From positions 868,001-932,000 of the forward strand of contig NZ_CP099997.1 in NCBI RefSeq assembly GCF_024138145.1: a DNA stretch of 64,000 nt. Direction: 5' to 3'. Below the pieces are notes generated by a model. It worked only from the letters and a program-made list of their open reading frames with translations, searched no databases and was not told the origin of the DNA. This document shows, one piece after another, positions 1 to 8,188 of this stretch; position 1 is the stretch's first letter; each line of letters opens with the position of its first letter. The DNA comes from Natronosalvus halobius (GTDB lineage: Archaea; Halobacteriota; Halobacteria; Halobacteriales; Natrialbaceae). The translations under genes were made by a program, and so were the position numbers.

Positions 1-1
1 C

Positions 2-1291
2 CACAACGTGACGACCATCGCGCCAACCGGAACGACCTCGATGGTCGGCAACACGACCGGCGGCTGTGAACCCATCTACAACGTCGCCTACTACAAGAAC
101 GTCACCGACGACGTTCAGGGCGACGAGATGCTCGTCGAGTTCGACGACTACTTCCTGCGGACGCTCGAGGCCAACGACATCGACGTTGCGGCTGTGAAAC
201 GCGAGGCCCAGGAGCAGATGGCCACGAATCAGTTCGACGGCGTCGAGGGACTCGAGACGGTCCCGGACGCCATCGGCGAACTGTTCGTCATCACCGCCGA
301 TCTCTCAGCCAAAGACCACGCCGCGGTCCAGTGTGCCTGCCAGGAAGGCGTCGACTCCGCGATTTCGAAGACGGTCAACGCGCCCAACGACTCCACGCTC
401 GAGGACGCCAAGGACGTCTTCGAGTGGGTCTACGAGAACGGTGGCAAGGGCGTCACCTACTACCGCGACGGCACCCGGACGAAGCAGGTATTGACGACGC
501 GAGCTGACAACACGGAGTTCGCCGACGAGCAGGAAGCGGCCGAAGCGTTGCTCGAACAGATCGACGACATCTTCGGCAGCCTCGAGCAGTTCCTGGAGCA
601 CGAGGACGTCCGGGAGGTACTCGAGGCCGACGGCGCGACCATCGGGAACCAGGACGAACCCGTCACGGTCGACTTCGCCGAGAAGCGCGAACGCCCCGAT
701 TCTCTCCAGGGCGTGAGTCAGCGGATCGACACCGGCTATGGCAAGGTGTACGTGACGATCAACGAGGACCCCGAGACCGGCCAGCCGTTCGAACTCTTCG
801 CGAACATCGGCCACTCCGGCGGTTTCACGAACTCCTTCACTGAGGCGCTTGCGAAGGTCATCTCCACCTCACTGCGCTCGGGCGTCGATCCCGAGGAGGT
901 CATCGACGAACTCTGTGGGACCCGGAGTCCGAAAGTCGCCTGGGACAAGGGCGAACAGATTCAGTCGATCCCGGACGCCATCGGCACCGCGATGCGCCGG
1001 TATCTCGACGACGAAATCGACAAGCCGTACCCCAAACAGCAGACGCTCGAGGAGTCAGCGGACGCCGAGATTGACACTGACGCAGACGCCGGCCTCGAGA
1101 CCGACGTTGAGGTCGTCGACGCGGACGACCACGAGACCGACGGTGGGGCGGCGACTGCGGACGAACGGGACGCCACGCAGGACCTCATCGACGCCGGCGA
1201 GTCGCCCGAGTGTCCCTCCTGTGGATCGCTCTCGCTGTACTTCTCGGAGGGCTGTAAAACCTGCGAGTCCTGCGGCTGGAGCGAGTGCTGA
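2..1291 (+). CDS. nrdJ: Adenosylcobalamin-dependent (class II) ribonucleotide reductase, C-terminal part (partial)
   Basis: The gene enters from the left edge, so only about 429 C-terminal residues are seen; the GTG at position 8 lies inside a conserved motif (HNVTTIAPTGTTSMVGNTTG) and is not the start. That motif, followed by GGCEPIYNVAYYKN, is the substrate-loop region of the reductase barrel, which makes deoxyribonucleotides. Next comes a TSCPD-type domain (about residues 225-345, GVSQRIDTGYGKVYVTINED), then an acidic linker, then a short C-terminal zinc finger made of CPSC, CKTC and CESC pairs ending WSEC. TSCPD plus terminal zinc finger is the architecture of haloarchaeal B12-dependent NrdJ. 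The reaction (radical reduction of ribonucleotides, cytosolic) is family knowledge; the radical-site cysteines lie outside the window. Confidence 0.93.
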   Translation, partial: HNVTTIAPTGTTSMVGNTTGGCEPIYNVAYYKNVTDDVQGDEMLVEFDDYFLRTLEANDIDVAAVKREAQEQMATNQFDGVEGLETVPDAIGELFVITADLSAKDHAAVQCACQEGVDSAISKTVNAPNDSTLEDAKDVFEWVYENGGKGVTYYRDGTRTKQVLTTRADNTEFADEQEAAEALLEQIDDIFGSLEQFLEHEDVREVLEADGATIGNQDEPVTVDFAEKRERPDSLQGVSQRIDTGYGKVYVTINEDPETGQPFELFANIGHSGGFTNSFTEALAKVISTSLRSGVDPEEVIDELCGTRSPKVAWDKGEQIQSIPDAIGTAMRRYLDDEIDKPYPKQQTLEESADAEIDTDADAGLETDVEVVDADDHETDGGAATADERDATQDLIDAGESPECPSCGSLSLYFSEGCKTCESCGWSEC

Positions 1292-1557
1292 TCGAGTAGC
1301 GTCGACACCGATTCGGATTTTAGCTTTCCAGAGTTTCAACGGAGGGTTCGACTTCACTGGAGGAGTAGCTCTCGAGCCAGCGGCCACACCGAAATCGAAT
1401 CGTTTCTGACTCCTACCGCGCCCGTCGAGAGGTTCTCGAGATGAGCGGCGAACGTCCGAATCAGGCCTGAACCCGACGACGTGACCACCCTGCGGGGATC
1501 TGTTGAAATGCTAGTAAATGATATTCGCGACCTTGTGCGGTCAGTACAGTGGATACA

Positions 1558-1878
1558 CTACTCGGGTGGGTCAGTGGAGTCACCGAATCCGCTTCCATAC
1601 GTTTCGATGACTTCCGTGATGGTGACTTCGTACGCGTCGTACCACTCGCTCCACCGCTGTTTCGCTCGTTTGTGGTCTGCATCCGCGCCAAACGCCTCGA
1701 GCGCGTCGAGTGACTCCCAGTAGTAGACGACGAGCACCTCGCCACTTGCTGGGTCGTTCCACGTTCGTTTACCGCGATAACCGTCCGTCTCTTCGGCAAC
1801 GGCCTGGATCGAGTCGTTCAACTCGTGGAACTCCGCATCGTACTCCCCCGGATCCAGGCGAAACGTAACCAGGTACAT
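1558..1878 (-). CDS. Antibiotic biosynthesis monooxygenase (ABM)-like domain protein
   Basis: 106 aa starting MYLVTFRLDPGEYD; longer upstream starts would add a basic, non-acidic extension untypical of this genome. The whole protein is one ferredoxin-like alpha/beta barrel of the ABM type: strand MYLVTFRL, helix with EFHELNDSIQ, strand GEVLVVYYWES, a helix of the form LDALEAFGADADHKRAKQRW, then a final EVTITEVIETYGSG strand. Such dimeric domains include heme-degrading enzymes and quinol monooxygenases, but many have no assigned reaction and no catalytic residue can be claimed here. The gene is divergent from the zinc-finger gene at 2051, and the shared intergenic region holds a short inverted repeat at 1914-1927. 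Confidence 0.75.
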   Translation of the reverse strand: MYLVTFRLDPGEYDAEFHELNDSIQAVAEETDGYRGKRTWNDPASGEVLVVYYWESLDALEAFGADADHKRAKQRWSEWYDAYEVTITEVIETYGSGFGDSTDPPE

Positions 1879-2050
1879 CGATACCTGTGCCCATGTGTTC
1901 GTAGTCAAAAAGATTCGCTTTCGCGAACACGAGATGCGCCGGAGAGGCACCCGTGACACGTATGCGCCGTCCATGCAGCAAGGGACGAGAAACACCTTCA
2001 ACAGAGCCTCCTACGGAACACTTAGCACGCCCGACTCCGAAAACGATCCA

Positions 2051-2167
2051 ATGACCGACGCTGGACCCGCGTGTCCCAGTTGCGGGGCCCACCTCTACAA
2101 ACGCCACTGCAAGTACGTTTGTCCACAACACGGCGTCGTCTACGATTGTTCCGACCCGTTTCGATAG
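2051..2167 (+). CDS. HVO_2523-type small zinc finger protein
   Basis: 38-aa microprotein starting MTDAGPACPSCG. It carries Cys at residues 8, 11, 20, 24 and 33 and His27 (CPSC, HCKYVC, PQHG, YDC), enough to bind one structural zinc. The sequence matches my memory of a conserved haloarchaeal family of very small CPxCG-type zinc-finger proteins. The reading frame is open further upstream but that extension lacks haloarchaeal composition, so the internal ATG is chosen. Role unknown; related microproteins in Haloferax have been linked to motility, biofilm and stress phenotypes. Confidence 0.8.
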   Translation: MTDAGPACPSCGAHLYKRHCKYVCPQHGVVYDCSDPFR

Positions 2168-2322
2168 CGCTACGTCGGCAGACGATTCAGCGACTTCGAT
2201 AGCTCCACGCCGACGGACGACTAAACGACTTTCGGAACGCTTCGTCGACGGACGACTCACCGACTGAGTTGACCGAAACGACTACCCCCTCGAGTGCCCC
2301 ACTTTCTGACGATTCCCGTCGC

Positions 2323-2850
2323 ATGGCAACCAAACCGACCATTCTCGTCGTCGACGACGAGCGCGAACTGGTCGACCTCTACACGAGCTGGATGCGCGAC
2401 AGTTACGCCGTTCGCACCGCCTACACGGGTCGCGGTGCACTCGAGCAGTTGAGCGACGAGGTCGACGTCGTGCTGCTCGACCGACACATGCCCGACCTCA
2501 CCGGCGACGAGGTCCTGGACGAACTCCGCCGTCGAGGCCACGACTGCTGGGTCATCATGGTTACCGCCGTCGACCCCGGACTCGACATCATCGACCTCGA
2601 TGTCGACGACTACGTGACGAAGCCAGTCTCGCGAACGACGTTGACGCGCCTGATCGAAAATCTCCGCGCGAAGTCGCGATACGGTCAACACGGCCGCCGC
2701 GAGGTGACGGCCCTCTCGAACAAGAAGGAAGCGCTCGACGATACCCTCTCGATCGACGACCTGGAGGGAACCGACCGCTATCGTCGGCTCGAGGCTGATT
2801 TGCAGGAACTCGGTGACTCGATGGGAGAGGAGTTCGCCGAAGGGGAATAG
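2323..2850 (+). CDS. HalX-domain response regulator
   Basis: 175 aa. An N-terminal receiver domain (about residues 5-115) shows the acidic pair in ILVVDDE, the phospho-acceptor Asp in VVLLDRHMPDLTG, a switch Thr in MVTAVDPG, and the conserved Lys in DDYVTKPV. The C-terminal region (about 120-170) is a helical HalX domain, a haloarchaeal output module of unknown partner. An in-frame TTG at 2269 would add 18 residues of low-complexity Thr/Ser; the ATG just before KPTILVVDD fits the family better. No histidine kinase is adjacent; the kinases at 6829 and 55053 are candidate partners only by inference. Confidence 0.9.
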   Translation: MATKPTILVVDDERELVDLYTSWMRDSYAVRTAYTGRGALEQLSDEVDVVLLDRHMPDLTGDEVLDELRRRGHDCWVIMVTAVDPGLDIIDLDVDDYVTKPVSRTTLTRLIENLRAKSRYGQHGRREVTALSNKKEALDDTLSIDDLEGTDRYRRLEADLQELGDSMGEEFAEGE

Positions 2851-2951
2851 CGCAGGGGTTCGCTGAGGGCGAGAGCGCAAGGATCCTCCAGAGGCGTGTA
2901 GCACGAATATCGTGAGTGACACAGGTGACGTGAACGGAGACGCGTCTTCGT

Positions 2952-3668
2952 TCACTCGAACGACGTCCTCACGGTCGACCCGGTCCGGAGATGGCTATAG
3001 ATCGACGGTGCGAACAGTGCAACGGCGACGACCGCTGCCGACCCGGCGAGGACGAACCCGTGCTGACCGACCCCGTCGACCAGGACGTCGCTCGTGAGCG
3101 TGGCCGCTGAGGCACCGACGAAAACAGCTGCGACCGTCCACGGCAGTTCGCCGAGTGCCGTCCCGACGACGAGGTGTCGAAGACGGACGCCGCTGACGGC
3201 CGCCGCGGCCGTCGCGACGTCCGAGGGAATCGGCGCGAGTCGCGACGCCACGACGCCGCGAACGGGGCCGACGGCGTCGTAGTACCGGTCGACCGCGTCA
3301 CGACTTCGCCCGAGGACGCCCGCGAGCGGGCGTACATCGCCGGCCGCCCGATCGCTTCCCCCGACGAGCCAGCGAACCACGAGGAAGGTCGGAATTACGG
3401 TCAGCGAGACGCCGAGCAGGGCGACAGGAAGGCCGAGAACCGCGCCGTAGCCGTAGCCGACCAGGACGGCGAGCGGCGTCGTCGGCCACGCGAAGAGGGG
3501 CCGGGCAGTGTACAGGACGGCGACCGCGAGTCCGAACCGGTACGGATCGCCGGCGACTGATTCGAGCACGCCGACTGTGGCCGACGGCGAGACGAGCAGG
3601 CTCGCGAGGAGGACGAAACCCACGAGTCCCGTCCCGAGGAGGGCTCGAGTGGTGATCGGCGACGCCAT
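2952..3668 (-). CDS. TVP38/TMEM64 (DedA superfamily) integral membrane protein
   Basis: 238 aa starting MASPITTRALLG. Hydrophobic segments fall at about residues 8-28, 45-60, 68-100, 150-180 and 205-225. The central part (ARPLFAWPTTPLAVLVGYGYGAVLG, given here in pieces: ARPLFAWPTTPL and VGYGYGAVLG) and the SRLAPIPSDV motif are typical of the VTT/SNARE-associated domain, whose members are proposed lipid scramblases or transporters. The chosen ATG removes an upstream basic stretch. It is convergent with the HalX gene, so not in its operon. Substrate unknown. Confidence 0.82.
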   Translation of the reverse strand: MASPITTRALLGTGLVGFVLLASLLVSPSATVGVLESVAGDPYRFGLAVAVLYTARPLFAWPTTPLAVLVGYGYGAVLGLPVALLGVSLTVIPTFLVVRWLVGGSDRAAGDVRPLAGVLGRSRDAVDRYYDAVGPVRGVVASRLAPIPSDVATAAAAVSGVRLRHLVVGTALGELPWTVAAVFVGASAATLTSDVLVDGVGQHGFVLAGSAAVVAVALFAPSIYSHLRTGSTVRTSFE

Positions 3669-3856
3669 CGATTGCCGGAGGTTCGAACGCCGGGGTTGAA
3701 ACCTTTCTGTCTCGTGACGTTCTCCCGAAGTGATAGCAGCGGTTCCCTTCCTTCCAATTTCCGTGTTCTTCGGTAATGAGAGCACCAATCCAGGCGATAG
3801 GGCCGGCGTCGACACAACGTTTATCACCGTCCACGGATCACTCGAGAGCGAGCACG

Positions 3857-4216
3857 ATGGCCGAAGACGACCGCGTCGACCTCGGACTCGCTCTCCTGGA
3901 GCGACTCGAGCACGAGTCGCTCCCGCTCCCAGCGGTCGTCGACCGAATCGAGACGATCACTACGGATCCCGCGGTGACGCGAACGATCCTGGACGAGGCG
4001 GAGTTGCGCGGCATCATCGACCGAGACGACGGCATCGTTCGCGTAAAGAGCCGTCAGTACGTCCGGTTCGAAGAACAGGTCATCACCAAGGAGGGCGAGT
4101 TCTCCTGTCGACGCTGTGGCGCTGGGCTCTCGACGGGTCACTTTATCAAACTCGAGGCCGGCGAGCTCGGTCCGTTCGGCTCGTCGTGTATCAGGAAGGT
4201 CACGGGGCGGGAGTGA
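3857..4216 (+). CDS. DUF5830 family protein, predicted winged helix plus zinc ribbon
   Basis: 119 aa. The N-terminal 65 residues look like a small winged-helix fold (LALLERLEHESLPLPAVVDRI, a 21-residue helix pair, followed by TRTILDEAELRGII). The C-terminal half has Cys84, Cys87, His95 and Cys111 (CRRCGAGLSTGH, then FGSSC), a zinc-ribbon arrangement. I recall the family as haloarchaeal DUF5830; no function is known. A DNA- or RNA-binding role is inference from the two modules. The ATG at 3857 is preferred over the earlier ATG at 3776, which would add a basic tail. Confidence 0.75.
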   Translation: MAEDDRVDLGLALLERLEHESLPLPAVVDRIETITTDPAVTRTILDEAELRGIIDRDDGIVRVKSRQYVRFEEQVITKEGEFSCRRCGAGLSTGHFIKLEAGELGPFGSSCIRKVTGRE

Positions 4217-4263
4217 GGGCGATGATTACGTCAGAAACGCCGCCGTAACGCCATAACTTTCCG

Positions 4264-4330
4264 TTCGGTAGTTGCCATACAGTCGGTAGCTACTATAGCT
4301 TCGGTAGTTGCTATAGTTCCGATAGCTTTG
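4264..4330. repeat. Imperfect tandem repeat, about 18-nt unit
   Basis: About three and a half degenerate copies of a unit like tcggtagttgctatag lie between two convergent genes (stop at 4216 and stop at 4341). The A/T steps stand out from the GC-rich surroundings. It may be part of both 3' untranslated regions. Confidence 0.6.
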
Positions 4331-4340
4331 CCAGCAGCAG

Positions 4341-5438
4341 TTATCGACCCTGCCGAAGCTCCTCGATCAACTGCTCGATAGTCGCCTGTTGGGCCTCGAG
4401 CAACTCGGTCTGGGCCTCGACGGCCGACTCGAGCGACTCGATCCGCTCGAGCAGTTCCGGGTCGGCCAAGGACGGGTCGGCCGTCGACGTGTCCCGGACT
4501 GCGCCGGCCGAGGCCGAAGATCGATTGGTCACGCTGGATTCGTCGTGCAGATCGCCGTCAGCAGCCTGCTGCTGGGCCGTCTGCCCGGGCACCTCGTCCG
4601 TGTTTGACCCCAAATCGAAGGCACTCGAGGAGCCGAGTGGGTCGTTGGAGGGGTCGGTCTCGGTCGGTTCCTGGCTCGCGGCCGCCTCCTCGCCGAGGTC
4701 GTCTGGTTCCCGCGGGTTCGCATCCAGCGGGTCGACGCCGATGCCGAAGTCGACGCCCGACGCTGACTCGCTCGTCGGTTCGTCCGCGTCGTCATCGTCT
4801 GCCGCAAGGAGCGCGTTGAGTTCCTCGAGCGTCTCGACGTCGTGGAACGAACAGAGCGCGCGCTTGAGGCGTTCGGCGACCTCGTCGGCCTGGTCGTTCG
4901 GCGCTTTGATCCGCTGCTGGCGACCGTCCACCCCGAGGACGACCTGTGTGGCGACGCTACCGTCCTCGAAGGACAGGTTCGTCACGTCGGCGTAGTGGTA
5001 CTGTTCGAAGTCGCTGTCCCAGACGGCCTCGCCGATGTGCTTGACGAGCCGGTCGCTCGTGATGATCAGGGTGAGTTCGCTGAACCGGAACGTCTTGAGG
5101 ACGGACTCGCCCGAGTCGGTGATGTCGTTGCCGGTGAGGACGCCGGCGAGGACGGGGTGGAGGGCCTCGTCGGTTCGATTGCCCGGAATCGTGAACTCAC
5201 GTTCGCCGTCGAGGGCGTACTCGAGCGTAAATCGGGTCTTTCGGCGGCCTTCCGAGAGCGAGAGGCGGTCGGCGTCGTGCGAGAACGTGTCGACGGATTC
5301 GTCGCTCAGCAGTCCTTCGGCGCGATAGATGATGGTCCTGGAGGGTGTGATGAACAGTTCGTCGTCACCACCGAGTGGCACTCGAGCAGCGATTTCCTCG
5401 CCCTCGAGCGTCGACTGGACGATACCGGGAACGGTCAT
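4341..5438 (-). CDS. Haloarchaeal protein with two PH-like domains and C-terminal coiled coil (DUF7115-like)
   Basis: 365 aa starting MTVPGIVQSTLEGEEI. Residues about 1-110 and 110-215 each look like a beta-rich, PH-like module (ELFITPSRTIIYRAEGLL in the first, LTLIITSDRLVKHIGEAV in the second). Residues 220-310 are a disordered acidic Ser/Glu/Asp linker. The last 45 residues form a heptad-like helix (LLERIESLESAVEAQTELLE, then AQQATIEQLIEEL), suggesting oligomerisation. No catalytic motif or signal peptide is seen. The gene is divergent from the tRNA-Met gene. I recall this as a haloarchaeal domain of unknown function; role not known. Confidence 0.78.
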   Translation of the reverse strand: MTVPGIVQSTLEGEEIAARVPLGGDDELFITPSRTIIYRAEGLLSDESVDTFSHDADRLSLSEGRRKTRFTLEYALDGEREFTIPGNRTDEALHPVLAGVLTGNDITDSGESVLKTFRFSELTLIITSDRLVKHIGEAVWDSDFEQYHYADVTNLSFEDGSVATQVVLGVDGRQQRIKAPNDQADEVAERLKRALCSFHDVETLEELNALLAADDDDADEPTSESASGVDFGIGVDPLDANPREPDDLGEEAAASQEPTETDPSNDPLGSSSAFDLGSNTDEVPGQTAQQQAADGDLHDESSVTNRSSASAGAVRDTSTADPSLADPELLERIESLESAVEAQTELLEAQQATIEQLIEELRQGR

Positions 5439-5545
5439 GCACCGTGGTTCGTATGGGCTGGTGATAAATCCGTGGGTAGGGATTACACGCCGTCGGCGAA
5501 TGGGAAGGTTAAAGAAACACAGCGAACAACCCGCTACTGCAGCAA

Positions 5546-5698
5546 GCCCGGGTGGCTTAGCTGGACATAGCGCCGCACTCATAGGGTTCAGAGATTCGGT
5601 GCGGTTTCGCCTTGGAAGCCTCCGTGTCCCTCGAGGACTCTGCCGAGCCTCGAACCTGGGACATGCGGAGATCGAGGGTTCGGAGCCCTCCCCGGGCA
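5546..5698 (+). tRNA. tRNA-Met (CAU), elongator, with 79-nt intron
   Basis: Exon 1 is 5546-5583 and exon 2 is 5663-5698, giving a 74-nt cloverleaf. The acceptor stem pairs gcccggg with cccgggc, discriminator A at 5698, CCA not encoded. The anticodon stem pairs ccgca (5573-5577) with tgcgg (5664-5668); the loop is C-T-C-A-T-A-A with anticodon CAU at 5580-5582. The T arm is gaggg/ccctc with loop TTCGGAG. The intron (5584-5662) sits after position 37. A canonical bulge-helix-bulge is visible: a 4-bp central helix pairs 5578-5581 (ctca) with 5657-5660 (tggg), flanked by bulges TA|G and AC|A, and an intron stem ggttc/gaacc closes it. It lacks the three G-C pairs of an initiator anticodon stem, so elongator Met is preferred; tRNA-Ile2(CAU) is less likely. 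Confidence 0.95.
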
Positions 5699-6114
5699 TA
5701 TTACCACTTCTACGGAGCCACTATTAACGACCTCGAGCTGAGCGTCCCCTCACTTGGTGCACGGGGTGATTAGCCTGATCCGACTTTCCCTGTTACTGTC
5801 GCTCTGTAAGGCGTACTGCGACGACTCTCCGCGCACCATTTAATCGTGGAAGGACACCGACTTCACCGTTCCAGAGTCCGACAGCTACCTCGCCGAATAC
5901 CTCGCACTCGAAGGTGGACGGGCCACAGGCCCCGGTGGGAACCTCGATCGTTGCGAGCGGGTATTCTCGAAGCAGTAGGAAACCCGCAACTACAACCGTC
6001 ATCGAATGCGATCTTCCGAGGAACCCGAGTATCGGTAAGTCCGTACGTTCTCGAAGTCGAAAAGTCGGCTCCTGCCAGGTCAGTCCTTTTTTGGCTCGAA
6101 GCCGGAGTCGAGTC
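5699..6114. other. 416-nt region without a recognised gene
   Basis: Downstream of tRNA-Met. It holds one coding-looking stretch without a start codon (5844-5981, flanked by TAA at 5841 and ending at TAG) and, at the right end, a T-rich box (6085-6094, ccttttttgg) 21-30 nt before the ATG at 6115 that is a plausible TATA element for the next gene. Nothing else is recognisable. Confidence 0.6.
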
Positions 6115-6657
6115 ATGACGACCCACGTGAGCGTTGAGCAGGTTAGGTGGTGGCTCGACGAGAACGCCATCCAGGACGTTACGCCTCACTCTCAGGAGGA
6201 AACGGAGTTCAACCTGCAGGTGACCCTCTCGCGCCTGCCGATACACCTCATCCAGGAGGAGAAGCGGGGTCCGATTCGGGTCGTCGGGCGTAGCGCGTTC
6301 GACACCGAACGGGCAAAGCGACTCATCCGGGAGGAGGAGTCGCGTACGGAGCTACTGACCCAGATCGGGCCAGTGCTTGCTGCGACGCCCGGGTTCTACA
6401 CGTTCCTCGACGAAGAGGACCGCGCCTGTGACCTTCGGAACGCCGAGGTGCTCCAGTTAGAGCACCGGATCTATCCTGGGGAGGCGACTCAACAATCGTT
6501 GATGGACAGCGTGATGGGAATTGCCACCGGAATGCGCTACGTCCAGAACGTACTGGCAGCGACACACCCCGGGTCATCAGCGGAATCCGATGAATCAACT
6601 AACGAGAGTACCTCAGAATCGGATACTCCGTCCACCGACGAAACGGACGCGGACTGA
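6115..6657 (+). CDS. DUF2299-like protein
   Basis: 180 aa starting MTTHVSVEQVRWWLDENAIQ. The body (about residues 5-145) has an initial helix, then alternating strands and helices (EFNLQVTLSRLPIHLIQEE, RGPIRVVG), a late PGEATQQSLMDSV segment and a long helix (MGIATGMRYVQNVLAATH). This order resembles the DUF2299 family, which has a class-I-chaperone-like fold, but the assignment is by eye. The last 30 residues are a disordered Ser/Thr/Glu tail. Soluble, no signal peptide. Function unknown. Confidence 0.7.
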   Translation: MTTHVSVEQVRWWLDENAIQDVTPHSQEETEFNLQVTLSRLPIHLIQEEKRGPIRVVGRSAFDTERAKRLIREEESRTELLTQIGPVLAATPGFYTFLDEEDRACDLRNAEVLQLEHRIYPGEATQQSLMDSVMGIATGMRYVQNVLAATHPGSSAESDESTNESTSESDTPSTDETDAD

Positions 6658-6828
6658 TTCCCTTCGTTTTGCCAAAAATGTATGGGTCGATGAGCCTCTT
6701 TCGTACTCACGACGCTCTTGATTGTATATTCCTGAGATGTTGGTTGTAAAAATAACTGTTACGTACGGAATTACGTCGTTCACTTGCAGCGGAGCTACCG
6801 GCTCGGCGGTGGCTCTGTCGCCCGAAAA

Positions 6829-8001
6829 TCACGTCTCGCCGTGCGCCGCCGGGAGAGCGACCGAAAATGTCGAGCCTTCGCCAGGCTCGGAATCGACCTG
6901 GATATCGCCGTCGTGGCGTTCCGCGATTCGCTTACAGAGCGCGAGGCCGATACCGGTTCCCGATACCTCGTCTTCGCTGTGAAGCCGCTGGAAAATGTCG
7001 AAGATGCGTTCCGTCTCGTCCGGATCGATTCCGATCCCTTCATCACGAACCGAGACGATCCAGTGATCGCCGTCCCGTTTGGCCGTCACGTCGACGACCG
7101 GCGGTTCGTCGCCGCTGTACTCGATCGCGTTCGAGACGAGGTTCTGGAAGAGCTGACGAAGCTGGCTCGGGTCACCCTCGATGCGAGGAAGGTCGTCCAC
7201 CTCGAGATCGGCGTCCCGCTCCCGAAGCTTGAGCTCGAGGTTTTTGCGGACGTCAGCGAAGACGTCGTTCAAGTCGACCAGTTCGAACGGTTCCCGTTGT
7301 GTCTCGACGCGCGAGTACTCGAGGAGGCCGTCGATCATCGCTCGCATTCGCTCCGCGCCATCTACGGCGTACTCGATGAATTCCTCGCCGTCCTCGTCGA
7401 GTTCGTCGGCGTAGCGACTCTCGATCAACTGGAGATAACTGGTGACCATTCGAAGCGGCTCCTGGAGGTCGTGGGAGGCGATGGACGCGAACTGTTCGAG
7501 TCGCTCGTTCGATCGCTCGAGCTGTTCGTTCGTCTCCTCGAGTTTGTCCTGGACGCGTTCGAGCGCCCGATTCCGTCGCTCGAGTTCGAGGGCGTTCGTT
7601 TTGGCCCGGGCGGCGTAGGTTCCGACGCCGAATCCGGCGACGCAACTCAGCGCGGTGAGGACGGCGAGCGACCGACGAGGATCCTCGAGGCCCATGTCCG
7701 GTTGTGCGTGATAGACTCCCAGAATAACGAGCATCCCGCCGATTCCGAGAAGCGACCAGCGAGCGACGGACGAGTAGAATCGGTGGTCGACGGCCGACGT
7801 CGGGAGACGATACCCGCCGACGAAGACGACGAGGCCCGACCCGGCGATAAACGAGAAGACGACGAATGCGGACCCGAGCGACGTTCCCTCCGACACCACG
7901 GTGACGAAGTACGTGGTGCCGACCAGGACGTACAGTAAACCGAGTCCCATCACCGCATATCGGCCGATTACTCCTACCGACAGACGAGACGAAGTCGTCA
8001 T
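6829..8001 (-). CDS. Membrane sensor histidine kinase (4TM-HisKA-HATPase)
   Basis: 390 aa. Four hydrophobic segments (about residues 12-34, 45-65, 84-100, 112-131) form a membrane anchor without a large extracellular loop. A coiled-coil signalling helix follows (133-172, Glu/Arg-rich), then a HisKA domain with phospho-acceptor His177 in SHDLQEPL and an ATPase domain with N box (QNLVSNAIEYS, Asn291), G1 box DEGIGI (320-325) and G2 box GTGIGLAL (348-355). SHDLQEPL is common in phytochrome-like haloarchaeal kinases. No cognate receiver gene is adjacent; the HTH_10 gene at 8189 is divergent. The signal sensed is unknown. Confidence 0.93.
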   Translation of the reverse strand: MTTSSRLSVGVIGRYAVMGLGLLYVLVGTTYFVTVVSEGTSLGSAFVVFSFIAGSGLVVFVGGYRLPTSAVDHRFYSSVARWSLLGIGGMLVILGVYHAQPDMGLEDPRRSLAVLTALSCVAGFGVGTYAARAKTNALELERRNRALERVQDKLEETNEQLERSNERLEQFASIASHDLQEPLRMVTSYLQLIESRYADELDEDGEEFIEYAVDGAERMRAMIDGLLEYSRVETQREPFELVDLNDVFADVRKNLELKLRERDADLEVDDLPRIEGDPSQLRQLFQNLVSNAIEYSGDEPPVVDVTAKRDGDHWIVSVRDEGIGIDPDETERIFDIFQRLHSEDEVSGTGIGLALCKRIAERHDGDIQVDSEPGEGSTFSVALPAAHGET

Positions 8002-8188
8002 CGTAATGCGCTGGGGTTGAACACGGTATCAGTTAACGATGTATGTCGGTCGTTCGAGTAGTCCGTCGTGAACGCCCGACGTGGAGGTGGTAAAACGGAG
8101 TAACCTATCTCCGAACGAGATAGTTTTCGAACAATGGTAGCGGGAACACCTACCGCTAACCGAAGCCGTCTATATGCGGTTGTGGTGA

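Noticed and set aside
8-1291. GTG at position 8 as a true start codon
   Set aside because: It lies inside the conserved HNVTTIAPTGT motif of the reductase, so the gene is simply cut by the window edge.
5546-5698. Initiator tRNA or tRNA-Ile2 for the CAU tRNA
   Set aside because: The anticodon stem lacks the three G-C pairs of initiators, the first pair is G-C, and the intron at 37/38 with this exon sequence fits haloarchaeal elongator tRNA-Met.
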